A DNA stretch of 64,000 nt from Pollenia angustigena. Lineage: Eukaryota > Arthropoda > Insecta > Diptera > Polleniidae. The DNA lies in contig OV884058.1 in the NCBI GenBank assembly GCA_930367215.1, positions 174,698,478 to 174,762,477 of the forward strand, in the 5' to 3' direction. Below are positions 12,130 through 23,565 of this stretch, piece after piece; position 1 is the first letter of the stretch; each line of letters begins with the position of its first letter. Position numbers and translations under genes: made by a program. The notes under the pieces are model-generated. The model saw only the letters and a program-made list of their open reading frames with translations. It ran no database searches and was not told the DNA's origin.

Positions 12130-12910
12130 AAAAAAACTTTTGCTAAAAGATTTTTGCGAATCAAAGCGAATTATTGTTACTGGTGTAGTCAATATAGCTA
12201 TAAAATTCCGGCAAATACTGAGCATAGAGTACAATTCAGATGTAATTACTAACATCGTACGAAGTTGCTTAAGTTTTTGTAGATTAGTAACTAGAATAAA
12301 GAGCGACAACGGCTACAGTTTGCAAAAAAGTAAGAAAAATTCAGTTTTTAAGATTCAATACGTGTAACATGCTTAGATCGGACAAAAATTATGAGATTGG
12401 AGCCAGACCGAGGGCAATAAACATGTGTGAAAGAGCGGAATAATTCCAAATATTAAAATTTTGATAATCTCATCAATGACTTGAGATTGTTTTCGCGGGT
12501 ACCAGCTTCGAGCACTCCGCTAATTCTGAAGAAAAATGTGTGCGAAGTACTACATAATCATCCTTAAAGGCCCGTAGATTCCAAGATTAGCCATATTCGG
12601 CAAGAACCACGACAGGGTTATATCATTATGCAGGACAACGAGTAAGGCATACTTCAGAAATAGCTAAAAGTTAGTTTGAAGAAAATAAAAATTTGAAAAT
12701 AAATTTATCTCCTCAGTCGCCAGAGTTGTACCCACTTGAGTACCTATCGTCCATTGCAAAACGCCAATTTTTTTTTTTTGCTCAGAGGAACCGCACTAAC
12801 ACTGTAAGGCTTTGGGAGCTTGGCGTTAAAGCTTAGCAAAAATAAAGCCGAAACTGCTAAAAACTTTTATAAAAGAATGGGAAAAAGGATTAAGGCAGCT
12901 TAGAAGAGCA
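12130..12910 (+). pseudogene. Tc1-like transposase relic
   Basis: The clearest part is the catalytic region: MQDN at about 12631, then after a frameshift RHTSEIAKS, a stop, FEENK and SPQSPELYPLEYL (about 12710-12750). This is the usual QDN-x-H and SPDLNPIE pattern around the second Asp and the last acidic residue of Tc1/mariner DDE transposases. A helix-turn-helix-like N-terminal segment may lie at 12140-12300. Several stops and frameshifts show it is dead. The reading order fits the terminal repeats at 11119 and 15168. Confidence 0.75.
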
Positions 12911-13365
12911 AAGGGACAACATACCAAACGCTAGGACCTAAATACAACAATAATCTCTAAAGCTAAGTCTAGACGATATGTTGAATCAGCAAATGTATGC
13001 TTACACTCATATGCTTAAAAATAATAACAAATGCCTCTATCAGCATATTCAATATGTAAGGTGTCTACACGATATGCTGAAAATACCAAATTTTTCCAAT
13101 TCAACATATGCCAGCAAATGATATTTCAACATATAAGTCAGCATACAATTTTTGTGTCTACACGATATGTTGATTTTCGTATGTTGATGTGTATGTTGAG
13201 TCGTATGAACATTTGTTTAAAAATATCAAATACATTTGTCAATACCATTTCTTTTTAACTTATTTGTAACAACTATTGCTTTTAGTGCAAATAATAATAA
13301 AAATAAAAGTGTGTAAAAAATAAAACAAAAAAAATAAAAAAGAAGTGTGGAAAAAATAAAACATA

Positions 13366-14523
13366 ATGCCATCAAAGGATGTATCACTAACTATTGCTTT
13401 GACTGCATTCGTATTTGATGGTAATGAGAAATCAAAACCAAAACGGCATAGGATTTGGCAAAAAAAATGGGTAGAAAAAAGAGAGGAGGAGAGGTTCTGT
13501 GCAAAATTGTACAAAGAATTGAAAGAAGACCAATTTTTATACAAACATTTTCTACGTATGGATATTCAACAGTTTAACAATTTGCTCTGTTTGGTGTCTC
13601 CATTGATCACAAAAAAGGACAGCTAGGGATCGACTAATTTTGATACTTTTCTTCCTTGGTAGTGGTTATTCGTTTTCATCACTACAGTATCTGTTTCGTA
13701 TTCCTAAGCAAACTATTAGCACCATTATTCCAGAAGTGTTGGATGCAATTTATACAGTGCTTTTAGAGAAATATATGAAGGTAAAGGCGACCGTACACGA
13801 CATGTTTTTGTCATCTGACATGTCAAATTTCCCACTGCAAAATACATACATGTCGTGTGTTACCTTTATAACTTTGCTTCTGTAAAAGTCAGATGCAAAG
13901 TCATCTGACAAAATTTCAACTACAGCGTGCTCTATTTTCTTTTGACAAACCATCTGACATCAGAAATCTATGCCGAGAAGAAACCGGCAGCGGCGTCCAC
14001 TATTGACAGAATCATTAGCCGGCTGCAGTTAATATTGTACAATACCGAGATATGTATGATCATCGCACCATTGAATAGAATTTATGTAAATATATATATA
14101 AAAATCGATTCATTATTATATCCTAAATTGGTATCATTGAATTAAAAGAAAAATATGTTAAGATGGCTAAACTTTTTTACGGCGTAAGTAAAAATTTTCG
14201 TGGAGGCATTTTTATTTTGGTTTTTGCAACAACTATGCGAAAAAAAAGAGACAATGTCAGAAGCAAATTACATGTACGTTTGTGACCGAATATTATAAAC
14301 CTTTTGTAAAATTTTGACAGACATGCACAATTACATGTGACTTGAAAAGTTGACAAGTCAGATGTAAAAAACATGTCGTCTACATGCACCTTAAGAGAAT
14401 TTTATCATTACTTTTGTTAGCGCACTTTACTACTTATATTTTCTCACACATCTTTTACTATAGATGCCAGCAACCGCAACAGAATGGAAGGCTATAGCAG
14501 ATAAATTCGATGAGCGATGTTAT
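13366..14523 (+). pseudogene. PIF/Harbinger transposase, partial and interrupted
   Basis: Exon 1 starts at 13366 with a lysine-rich N-terminus. A break just after ITKKD (stop at 13624) shifts to the frame reading RLILILFFLGSGYSFSSLQY then IPKQTISTIIPEV, a segment characteristic of Harbinger nucleases. A good donor, AAG|GTAAAG, ends exon 1 at 13780. An acceptor, TTACTATAG, precedes 14464, where MPATATEWKAIADKFDERC continues the family pattern. The catalytic DDE core that should follow is missing, so this copy cannot encode an active nuclease. The intron hosts the MITE at 13785-14391. Confidence 0.8.
13785..14391. mobile_element. Harbinger-type MITE in the transposase intron
   Basis: Inverted termini AGGCGACCGTACACGACATG and the complement of CATGTCGTCTACATGCACCT are flanked by TAA on both sides (13782-13784, 14392-14394). 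The insertion lies one base inside the donor GT. Without it the intron would be about 73 bp, a normal fly intron size. Confidence 0.8.
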
Positions 14524-15186
14524 ATATATAAATGTGTGTATGTTGACTCACGAATAAATATATTATCCAAGAAAATTATTTTTACTACATATATTTTAAT
14601 TTTTATAATTATCACAGCCTTTTGTAAACACAATGTTAAAATTCATAATAACCCTTTTGTTTTAATCAGTCGTGCCATAGTTCAATACACTCCAAATTGA
14701 AAAATTTAAGTGAAAATATGTCAAATTAGGCAACACTGCTCTTAAAATATCAATTCTATATGCTACCAAATTTGCCGTATGCTGAAAAGCTTGTTTGCTG
14801 ACTTCGTTAACAAATGCCTGTCATATGTTGGTCATATGTCATATGTTGGTAAGTTTGTTGAAAAAATTTGGTGTCTACACGATATGTTGGCATTGAAACA
14901 AATTTTTCAACATAAATTTGCTGATTCAACCTATCGTCTAGACTAAGCTTAACAAGGGTCATAATTGTTCACATTCAGAACACAATACTAATACCGTGTA
15001 AAATATTATGAACATATATTTTTTCAAAAAGTTTTTAGTTTTAAGTTCTTGAAATGTTCTACATTTCATATAGTTAAAAAATTTTAAATAATAATTATAA
15101 ATAAAACAAAAATTTATAGTATATTTTGCCAATAACACTAATTTTGTGAACAATTTTGTCTCTAACCGTATATATATATATGTATA

Positions 15187-15505
15187 CTAGCGGACCCGTC
15201 GAACTTCGCCTGGCCCCATTTCGCATATTCCGCAATTTACCATGTTAATTTAGAAAGCCATTAAGGAATAATTTCACACAAAATTTCATAGAAAAACTCG
15301 ATTTTCGATTTTTCCAAATATCCGACTTTTTCGGAGGGATTTTCCAAAATTCCGTAAAAATCTTCTCCTCGAAAATACGAACAACTGACAAAAAATGTTA
15401 AAGATGTTTTACAGGGGTCCAATGCAGACAAAAATACAATATATTTTCGCTATTAGAAGTCGATACGAGAAAAACAATTTTTTTGACCCACCCTAATGTT
15501 GATAC
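15187..15505. repeat. Dispersed repeat starting ACTAGCGGACCCG
   Basis: The start TATACTAGCGGACCCG and the end GACCCACCCTAATGTTGATA resemble borders of repeats seen in many insects. The opening is similar in style to 50195 (ACTAGCTTAACCCGGTGCGC). It is non-coding and its class is not assigned. Confidence 0.45.
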
Positions 15506-15705
15506 TTAATACTTGGCATCATTATTTTCATTGCTAATATTCAATGAAAAAATATTAAATATTTAAGTATTTTTTTATTGTTAAAATGTGTGATTTTAGA
15601 ATATGTACTCATGTATATTATTTTCATTATAGTATTTTTTTTTGATTTTATAATTCTCAGCTCAAGATTTTTTACTCACTCACATATAAAAATAGTTGTG
15701 AAATG

Positions 15706-15783
15706 TCGTCGTTCGTAAATTATTGTGTTCTATAATATATGAAAAATATAACCATATAGAACACAATAATTTACGAACGACGA
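15706..15783. repeat. Perfect hairpin, 29-bp arms, 20-bp loop
   Basis: The arms 15706-15734 and 15755-15783 are exact reverse complements, beginning TCGTCGTTCGTAAATTATTG. No mismatch is present. It could be a very small foldback element or a transcribed hairpin. No flanking duplication is evident. Confidence 0.8.
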
Positions 15784-16226
15784 TGTGTTAAAAACTTATT
15801 AGGAGACCGTTGATGAGTTGAGTTTTTTTTTTGTTTTTTTTTATACCCTTCATCACAGGTGGAAGGGGTATATAAAGGTTTGTCATTCCGCTTGTAATTT
15901 CTATAATATTGAAATAAGATCCTAGAAAGTATTGTATTCCTTGTGATTAGCGAAGTTGATGTAACGATGTCCGTCTATCCGTCTGTCTTTTGAAATGGGA
16001 CTTCCTAACACCCCAGATATGATCGGGACTTGGTTGGTTTGTATATATCTATGACAGATATGGTCCGTTTAATTTTGCTATTGAAATTCGGCCTGACCTG
16101 TCAACAAATGGCTGAGATACGAGACCAGTACTGCCTCTAATTTTACCCATAAATACATTGTTGTTCTTTTTTCTATATATTTGGAGAACGGCAAGAGCCA
16201 AAGTTTCCAAATTAGGTACATACAAG

Positions 16227-16352
16227 TAGGGATGGGCAAATTTAAAAAATATATCGATACATATCGAATCGATATTTTTTAAGAGTATAGATATTTATTA
16301 TTTAAAAAATATCGATGTATCGATATATCGAACGTATTACCAAATTAAAAAA

Positions 16353-16411
<59 letters not shown>

Positions 16412-16972
16412 AATCTTATTATTATTCCAAATATATGTATATAGGACCATATATTGTTCCAAAACCACATAAAATAAATCTTTTCAAGTTCGTTTGACTT
16501 TACTGTTTTAATTAGAAATCTGCAAGGTGAACAACCCGCTTCTTTTTTAATTCTTCTTCTAATACATGCAGTCTACAATATGATGTTGGTGTTAAGTACA
16601 GAATCATCATGTAAGAGGTTTTCTAATGTTATAACACGGTTGTTAATGCAAATGTTTTAACAACGCTTTTATAACCATGTTATAACAGCAAATCATGTCA
16701 GTTGTAGACGGGGAGTTATAGATCTTCGTATTAGTTAAAAAAAAACATATGATGCTTGCAGTGATGCCAAGTTTTAAATACATATTGTATGAAAAACGGC
16801 TAACATTTTGAGTTTTTAATGAAAACTCACTTTAAAAAATATCGAATTCGATAGTCGTATTTCAATATCGATACATCGATGTATCGGTATTTTAAATATC
16901 GGCGATATATATCGATTATTTCTTAAAAAAATATCGATATTTTGATATATCGATATTTTTTGCCCATTCCTA
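16227..16972. mobile_element. hAT-like MITE with TAGGGATGGGCAA end
   Basis: The termini TAGGGATGGGCAAA and TTTGCCCATTCCTA are inverted. The flanks CATACAAG (16219-16226) and CATACATG (16973-16980) match at seven of eight positions. The subterminal parts are runs of ATATCGATA. The 60-codon frame at 16315-16497 is only the translated AT microsatellite. Confidence 0.75.
16357..16406. repeat. (AT)n microsatellite
   Basis: About 25 uninterrupted AT dinucleotides within the MITE. Confidence 0.95.
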
Positions 16973-17047
16973 CATACATGCATCTTCGTTATCAATACAT
17001 AACATCCGACAAATTTTATATATAAACGATACTTATATAACTTTATC

Positions 17048-17193
17048 TGCGTTCACACTATGACAGTTTTCTTGCAGAAAGTCTGAGTAAATTGGTTATA
17101 GGGGAGATAATAATAGCGTATTATCTTCCCTTCTCATCAATAAACACATACTTTCTTAAAGAAAACTTTCCTTGTGTGAACCCAGACTTTCTG
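17048..17193. mobile_element. Short foldback MITE, GTTCACAC family
   Basis: The left end is GCGTTCACACTATGACAGTT. The right end is the complement of GTCTGGGTTCACACAAGGAA. The same termini bound the much larger element at 56521-57776. A central palindrome around GATAATAATAGCG is present. Confidence 0.65.
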
Positions 17194-17262
17194 TTCTGAT
17201 TGCACCATTGTGAAGGGTAAATAAGATTCGGCATAGGCTAATGTAGCACTCTTACTTCTTTT

Positions 17263-17669
17263 TTTTATTATAATTATAATTCTTTTATTTAACTTATAAG
17301 TAAGCAATGATTAGCACATTTATGATTTTAAGGTTTTATTTGAATGCATGCGAAAAAATTAAAAAGCTGCAAATATTTTAAATCATTTAAATCAATAATC
17401 GAGTTGTGTTTCATGATGGACAAATGATTTTTTTTAAATTTATTTACATTTTGGTCTTGATCTTGAGATTATTTGTTTAATAAAAAAGATAAAAATTTCA
17501 TCTAACAAGAGATATGATTATAATATTTTAAGACGTGGACTTTACAGATGAAACAAGTTCGAAAGATTTAAAAATGTTTTTGAGCTAATGAATTAAATGA
17601 TATAACAATTATTATTATAATAGAGTTAGGTGCATTAAAAAAAATTGGTCGCAATTTTGGAGATATGTT
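17263..17669. other. AT-rich intergenic stretch
   Basis: No gene or bounded repeat was recognised. Confidence 0.55.
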
Positions 17670-18230
17670 GTTGAAATTGGGAACATAGGTTTAAACTGTC
17701 ACACGAATTGAATTAAGTCTATTGAAAATGGTGAGAATCGTTCTATAATTTCATAAAGCCCCCATATAAACTTCTTTCCGGAATAGAGTACATATTTTTT
17801 CCCATAAAAAAGCTCACTGTTTATAGTTGGTAAGTATTTGCAATTCTCATTCACTGTGCAGTTTTATCTGCTTATGTTTTTTTGGGAGAATGCGCATAGA
17901 AACTAGTTTATCCTCCAACAATAAGTTTCAGTGTTTTTATCAAGAATATAAATTGGGAATTAAGCGTGACAAACAAAATCTTAATAGCTTCTAATTCCAT
18001 AACTTATAAAAGTTACAATTGATATTAAATTTGGGGACAATAACTTTTATAATAGCTTTTATGCTATGGCAAAGTTTTGTGATAGTGGGTCCAGAATTGA
18101 CCATAGGTCCCACAGAACACTTTCACATAAATCACTTTAAAAATCTCATGTAGATGTTGATAATTAGATAATATTAGGAACAAAGTAAGAATGTTAAGCT
18201 CATGCTATAAATTTGTTTAAATGATTTTCC
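17670..18230 (-). repeat. Dispersed repeat, family A, inverted copy
   Basis: Read on the minus strand it carries the same ordered blocks as 4205-4740 and 25560-26220, for example AATTTCATAAAGCCCCCATA near 17749 and the ACTTCTTTCCGGAATAG segment. It is non-coding. Confidence 0.55.
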
Positions 18231-18746
18231 ATGGGTCCTTAATAGGATACACTCTTCAAAAGACTATCGGAAGACTAAAATTTCTTAAGGATTACAAATT
18301 TTATATAGTGTGTAAAAACACATTTTTGGAACTTATGTCCAATCATGGACCCGGCAAAACAAAATCATGTTATAAGCTAAGATTAATTTATTTATTGATT
18401 ATTCATACATATATTTAACATAAACTAACACTAGCAATACATAAAATGCAAACTCCTTCCCGTGTGGAATTTCTCGAAGTTTTATTAGTTTAGCTGCCCT
18501 TCGAATGTTATGGCCTCATGGAGATTTTGGCTAAAACTTAATTTTTTTGAAGAACATGCATGTTTTTTGGGAAAACTACTCGAAATTTTGTTTCCCCGTC
18601 TTCGACACAATTGCAGCTAAAGACTAGGAGAAAAAAGTGTGAAGCAAACTAAAGCGAAAAAACTGCATCTAACGCCTCAAACTTGTTAAAATTTTTTTTC
18701 ACCATTTTTGACCCACAGCTGCAAGCCTGTGGACAATTTAGTAAAG

Positions 18747-19010
18747 TAACGTTCAGAAAAAATTTAATAGTTAATATGAATAAAAATTCCTTGGAACATT
18801 ATAATGCTTTTTCCTGCTGCATAAGCATCGAAAATTCGAAAAATTAATATTGATTAATTTAAGTTTGTTTTTACCTTTTTGCTACATATTTCATATATGT
18901 ATGTATTTTCGAAATTTTGGATGTTTATGCCGCAGGAAAATTAAGAAAAGCATTATAATGTTTCATGGAATTTTATGTATTAAGTTTTTCTGAACATTCC
19001 CTGCGGGAAA
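18747..19010. repeat. Inverted repeat around GCATTATAATG
   Basis: ACGTTCAGAAAAAATTTAAT and ACATTATAATGCTTTTTCCT face AGGAAAATTAAGAAAAGC and TAAGTTTTTCTGAACATTCC. The arms are roughly 90 bp and imperfect. Probably an old foldback element. Confidence 0.55.
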
Positions 19011-19243
19011 TTTTTGTCAATTGTTCCAACAGACTGTTCCTGGGATTTCTGAAAATAGAAAAGGTACCAAATGAAAAAACTCATGACCAGTGAAAAGAGA
19101 AACAATCATTTAGCTTGTATATGAAGAATAAAACGGTAAGTAATGAAGTACGGTACAGTCTTCACTGGTGGTGTGTCACATTTTTTGGGACTTTCTTAAA
19201 TTTAGTTCTTAAATTTAGTTCTAGGACTTGTTGTAATGTAATA

Positions 19244-19501
19244 CCAAGTAAAAACTTCGCATACAAAATAATGTGTTGAGTAATCAGAAAAACATGAAGG
19301 CACTACTTACAATTCTACTGAAATAACCAATGAATTTTACAAGGGACGTCCCAAAATGAACGCATTTTAAAGTAAGTCATTATTTTTTTACTTAAATACA
19401 TCCAGAAAAAAGTAGATATAGACATAGGTTTAGAAGAAAGCTACTAAATAATGAGTTAAAGAAGCTATTCATTTTGAAAAAGTATGCGAAGTTTTTACTG
19501 G
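19244..19501. mobile_element. MITE with CCnAGTAAAAACTTCGC termini
   Basis: The ends CCAAGTAAAAACTTCGCATA and the complement of TATGCGAAGTTTTTACTGG are inverted. GTAATA occurs immediately outside each end (19238-19243, 19502-19507), a likely 6-bp duplication. Confidence 0.7.
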
Positions 19502-19790
19502 GTAATAATGTAATGTTGTAAATGTAATAATACTACATTATAGTAACTTACACTAAACACGTTCATTAAGAACGTGTTGTCAATTGACTCCGTGCAATGA
19601 CAACCCCAAGTAAAACTGATATTTCTGATTCATATAAATTGTTAGAACTAGAGTCGATCTCTATCACCAAAGACCTATCACGGCACTACTTCGGTGTCAG
19701 TTCCCTTCCCTCTAGGGTTACTTAACTAAATTGTCCACAGCTGTGGGCCAAAAATGGTGAAAAAATTCATTTTTTCTCGATATGTTGTTA

Positions 19791-20044
19791 AGCTACGGTC
19801 ACACTTGTTAAATATTTGACGAAAAAAACGGGACCAACAGCAAACTAAATAAAAATTTCCTTTAATTGAATTATTTATTTTGATTATAATACCACATACA
19901 TAATACAAAAAACAGTTTTTGCTATGTCTAGTAGTATAATTAGTTAATTTTGTCATATTAAAACCATTTTAAATCTCACCTAATATTAACAAAAGTAGTA
20001 GTTACACTTATTTGGTCAAATATTTAATAAGTGTGACCATAGCT
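19791..20044. mobile_element. Harbinger-type MITE, 254 bp
   Basis: Inverted termini AGCTACGGTCACACTTGTTA and the complement of TAATAAGTGTGACCATAGCT are flanked by TTA on both sides (19788-19790, 20045-20047), the TWA target of PIF/Harbinger. Confidence 0.75.
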
Positions 20045-20566
20045 TTACACACTTTTTCCCCCTTGTCTTTAGCTGCAATTGTGACATTTTCCAGAATTAA
20101 AATGTTCCGAGAAATTTGAAAGGAATATTTTTCTCAAGATAACTTTACTGAATTTCTTACGGTTTGTCAGGTATGGGCCAAAATTGGTGAAAAAATATAT
20201 ACAAAATGAAAATAATTCGACATTTTCAGCAAGTTTTTAGATGCATTTTATCGAATTAGTTTGTTCTACTTCTTTCTCCTAGTCTATAGCTACAATTGTG
20301 ATAAGGATAGAAAAACTAAATTCCTATTGGTTTTCGAGATGTAGGCGTGAGAAAAAGTGCATGTTCTTCGGAAAGATCAAGTTTAGCCAAAAAATTCATG
20401 AGGCCATAGAATCCGAACGGCAGCTTAACAAGCAAAACTCAACTGGAGAATTTTGTTAATAACTTGACCCCAGCGCTATTTACCGGGTCAAAATTTTATC
20501 AGTAAATATATTTTGTTAATTTCAACCAAATCTTACCATAAACAAAAAATTTTTATTATCACGACA

Positions 20567-21836
20567 GGCGGCATAAAATAGCCCCCAACAAAATTATGAA
20601 ATAATTCCCCAATTTTTGGGGTCTTATTTCATATGAAATAAACCCCCAATTTAAGAATGAAATGAAACCCCAACGAAATGAAATAACTCCCCAAATCAAA
20701 ATGAAATAAATTCCCAAAAATTGGGAAGTTATTTCATTGGAAATAAGTCCCCATTTCCTGAAATGAAATAAATCCCCAAAAAGTATTCAAAACATCCAAT
20801 CAATTCAAAATAGGGAGGGGGGTGCTTTTTAACCATTGGAGGTAAGGCCATGATGGCTTTATTGCTCAATTGAATGGGGGATAAAGCCGTAATGGTCTTA
20901 TTGCCCAATCATTGAGAGGTAAGGTCATATGTAAAATTTTGCGAAGTGAGAGATATAGTAATATTTTTTTCCCCCAAATGAGAGGCAAAGCCATATTTTT
21001 CCAGAATATTGTTACGCATGTTGTAAACATTCTGTAATAGGGAAAATCCTTAGTTATCATTGAAAACCATTTTTTTATTCTTGGGACGCACGCAGAAAAA
21101 GTTTATTCAGCGAAGCCACCTGCCGCGTCCTACTGGAGGAAAAAGCGCGGCCGCAGAAAAACTTTAGTATGCGAAGCCAGATTTCAATACTTAACTTTAG
21201 TAAAAGGAAAAATCATTAGCTTTTAATTATAAAAATAAGAAAACTATTAATCAATGTAAAATGGAAAAGTTTTTCAAAACTGAAATGAGAGATTAAGCCA
21301 TTTCCTAATATTACTAATGTGTCCTAAGGCCATGATGGCTTTGCCTCCTATTGGAATGGAAAAAAAAAAAAATAAAAGGCTTTATCTCTCTTTTGAATGG
21401 GAAACCTGGATTCATTGCATCCAGCAAAAAAAAAAAAATTAAATGGGCAATAATACCATTATGGCTTTATTTTATTCCTTACCGCAAAATTATTTCTCAA
21501 ACTAACTACCTAGTAAGTATTATTTTTAATGAATGAGTGGTCTTGACCATTCATTGAAACAAGTTTTGTTTACGTTATAATCTGCATTTTTGACGATTTT
21601 GGAATAAATTTGAAAATGAAAAAAGTCCCCAAAATATTTTTAGGGACTTATTTCATTTCAGATTTTTGGGGACTTATTTCATATGAAATAACTCCCCAAT
21701 ATGAAAATGAAATAAGTCCCCAAAAAATGAAGTAAATCCCCAAAAAACGTTGTTGTTGCCTCTCATACATTTTTTTGGGGAGTTATTTCATTTCCGTTTT
21801 GGGGAATTATTTCGTGGGGGGCTATTTCATGCCGCC
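20567..21836. mobile_element. 1.27 kb palindromic element with 9-bp target duplication
   Basis: The termini GGCGGCATAAAATAGCCCCC and the complement of GGGGGCTATTTCATGCCGCC are inverted. ATCACGACA flanks both ends exactly (20558-20566, 21837-21845). A 9-bp duplication with long inverted ends is the mark of Mutator-like elements, so that is my tentative class. The subterminal regions are arrays of TGAAATAAnTCCCCAA in both directions. The core (20820-21350) has GGCCATGATGGCTTTAT and GCGAAGCCA motifs shared with 26936-28293. Confidence 0.75.
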
Positions 21837-21905
21837 ATCACGACAACAGCGCCACCTATTAAAAAAAATAATTGATTGTCCAAGTTTGGTGTCAATCGGT
21901 CCAGC

Positions 21906-22714
21906 CAGTGTTCCAAGTTTTGGTGATTTATTCCCAAATTTTTTTTTAAATTGGGGATACAAATTTCGTGAAATCCCCAGGGGATTTTTTGGGGCAAAGC
22001 ACTTTTTTCGCTGGGGATTTTTGGGGATAATTTATTATTATTAATTTCATTTTTGCAATGGCAAAAGCGATTTGGTCAAGATGTGGGTACAAATTTTAGT
22101 CTTTTTTGTGTTTTAAAATTATTTCAAGAACTTGTTGAAATAGTTTTAAATATGCTTTTTGTACCAACTAGCGTTACTTCTGTTGAACTAGTTTTTTTCT
22201 GTAGTGAATACAACCAAAATCAATATTTGCAACAGAATGCAATATGAGTTATTAGGAGCTCTTCTTAGAATAAATATACACTTTTAAATAATGAAGATTG
22301 CTGTGACAAATTTATTTAATAATCTCAACTGCACTTTTTAAACAAACAATATTTAAAACATAATTGCATTGGCTTATGAATTAGAAGATTATGATTCCCT
22401 AGTTTTGGAAATGATAAATATGTATTGATGCATAATTATTTTTCTTTTGCGTTTTTACGTAGCCCTTTCTACATACTATACATGTATACATAGATACGTA
22501 GAACTCAAAGAATAAATAACATTCGTTTTAATAATATTACACAAATGGATTTATTTAAATAAATCAATGTATGTATATTTCTCCATTGACATAATATTTT
22601 TTTTTTAAAGAAAATGTGGGGATTTTTGGGGATAAGAAAATGGCTATTATGGGGATTTTGGGGATGAAAAATCGCAAATTAAGGATACGACCTAAAATAA
22701 AACTGGGAACACTG
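21906..22714. mobile_element. hAT-like MITE, 809 bp
   Basis: The termini CAGTGTTCC and GGAACACTG are bounded by an exact 8-bp duplication GGTCCAGC (21898-21905, 22715-22722). The subterminal parts carry TTGGGGAT runs. The flanks join to TCAATCGGTCCAGCGGCTTG, a phrase of dispersed fly repeats, so the empty site is readable. Confidence 0.85.
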
Positions 22715-22729
22715 GGTCCAGCGGCTTGG

Positions 22730-23560
22730 GTTTTAGACGCACATACATGGCACAAAAGCTTTTATATACATATGTAGATTTAGAGTAATCAAAAAGGGGT
22801 ATCCACGCTTATAATTATTAAATTTATTTATTTCTGTTAATTTAACTATTTTTAAGATAAATGAAATCATTGTCTCAAGTACGTTTTTTTAAGCAACACA
22901 TAAATTTAAGAGTTATAAATGTTAAAATGCTCGGGAATACATACATAAATATCTTTGAAATTATGTCATTACGATATTGAAATATTAAATAAGTTGTTGT
23001 TGATTGTCAAAAGACAGTTTCTTATACTGGGCTTAACGTATTTAAGGCTGCCGAAAGATTTATGTATACGTTGCCGATAATACAATTTGTCTTACGTCGC
23101 GACGTATTGATATATTGATAATGATATACAATTTTGTACAATGAAATTTCGAAATTCCAAAATTGCCCATAGGTCCCATAAAAACCTCCTCCTTCAAATA
23201 TATTAAAGACAAAAAATCTCATTTGGATGTATTTTTACATAATATTCAACACAAACAGAACTCTTTTATATTTTAAGCATAATTGTATCCTGGCGGGTTC
23301 ATTATTGCTCATTTGTCGCAAATAGGCTCCAATCTCGAAATTTTGTCTCTTAATACTAAAGTATAGAGTATCATATGTTCGAACTTGACCGACTATTCTT
23401 TCTTTTATATTGCAAAACTAATTTTTTACCGTAGAAAAAGTGACAAAATTTATATTAAGATGAAATACTTTGCAAAAGATCTTTTTAATTTTGAGACGTA
23501 TCTCTATCGTGTACTGTCTTAATTCTGCACCTCCTTACAGTTTTGGGGCATCATTTAAAA
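22730..23560. repeat. Degraded dispersed-repeat sequence
   Basis: CCCATAGGTCCCATAAAAAC and GAACTTGACCGACTATTCTT resemble parts of family A in reverse. No gene was recognised. The surrounding bases are low-complexity. Confidence 0.4.
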
Positions 23561-23565
23561 ATGTT

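Larger units (their letters stand above)
12967..14943 (+). mobile_element. PIF/Harbinger element inside the Tc1-like element
   Basis: Termini GTCTAGACGATATGTTGAAT and its complement (ATTCAACCTATCGTCTAGAC) are near-perfect inverted repeats. TAA flanks both sides (12964-12966, 14944-14946), matching the 3-bp TWA target preference of PIF/Harbinger. Variants of the motif TGTCTACACGATATG recur inside both ends. A partial Harbinger transposase lies within. Confidence 0.85.
11119..15168 (+). mobile_element. Tc1-like element, expanded to 4 kb by nested insertions
   Basis: The inverted termini CAGTTAGGGACAAAATTGTT and, at the far end, the complement of CGGTTAGAGACAAAATTGTT are bordered by TA (11117-11118 and 15169-15170). 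A degraded Tc1-like transposase lies between them on the plus strand. Removing the Harbinger element at 12967-14943 leaves about 2.1 kb, a plausible size for a Tc1-like element with an extra SINE. Confidence 0.8.
15843..17262 (+). repeat. Dispersed TATACCCT-type repeat with two nested MITEs
   Basis: The left border is TTTATACCCTTCATCACAGG with GTTTGTCATTCCG. The right border is GAAGGGTAAATAAGATTCGG with GTAGCACTCTTACTT. CGTCTATCCGTCTGTC is inside. The same borders occur at 53783-54338. The elements at 16227-16972 and 17048-17193 were inserted later. Confidence 0.65.
18460..20440. repeat. Inverted arrangement of a dispersed repeat
   Basis: The left arm (about 18478-18735) includes TTATGGCCTCATGGAG, AGACTAGGAGAAAAAAGTGT and CACCATTTTTGACCCACAGC. 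The right side (19728-20440) has the complements twice: GGGCCAAAAATGGTGAAAAA at 19746 and a second copy near 20175, ending with GAGGCCATAGAATCCGAACG. The right arm is thus tandemly duplicated and also carries the MITE at 19791. No coding signal was seen. Confidence 0.6.

Noticed and set aside
16315..16497. Frame with a YIYIYI run
   Set aside because: It is the direct translation of the (AT)n microsatellite.
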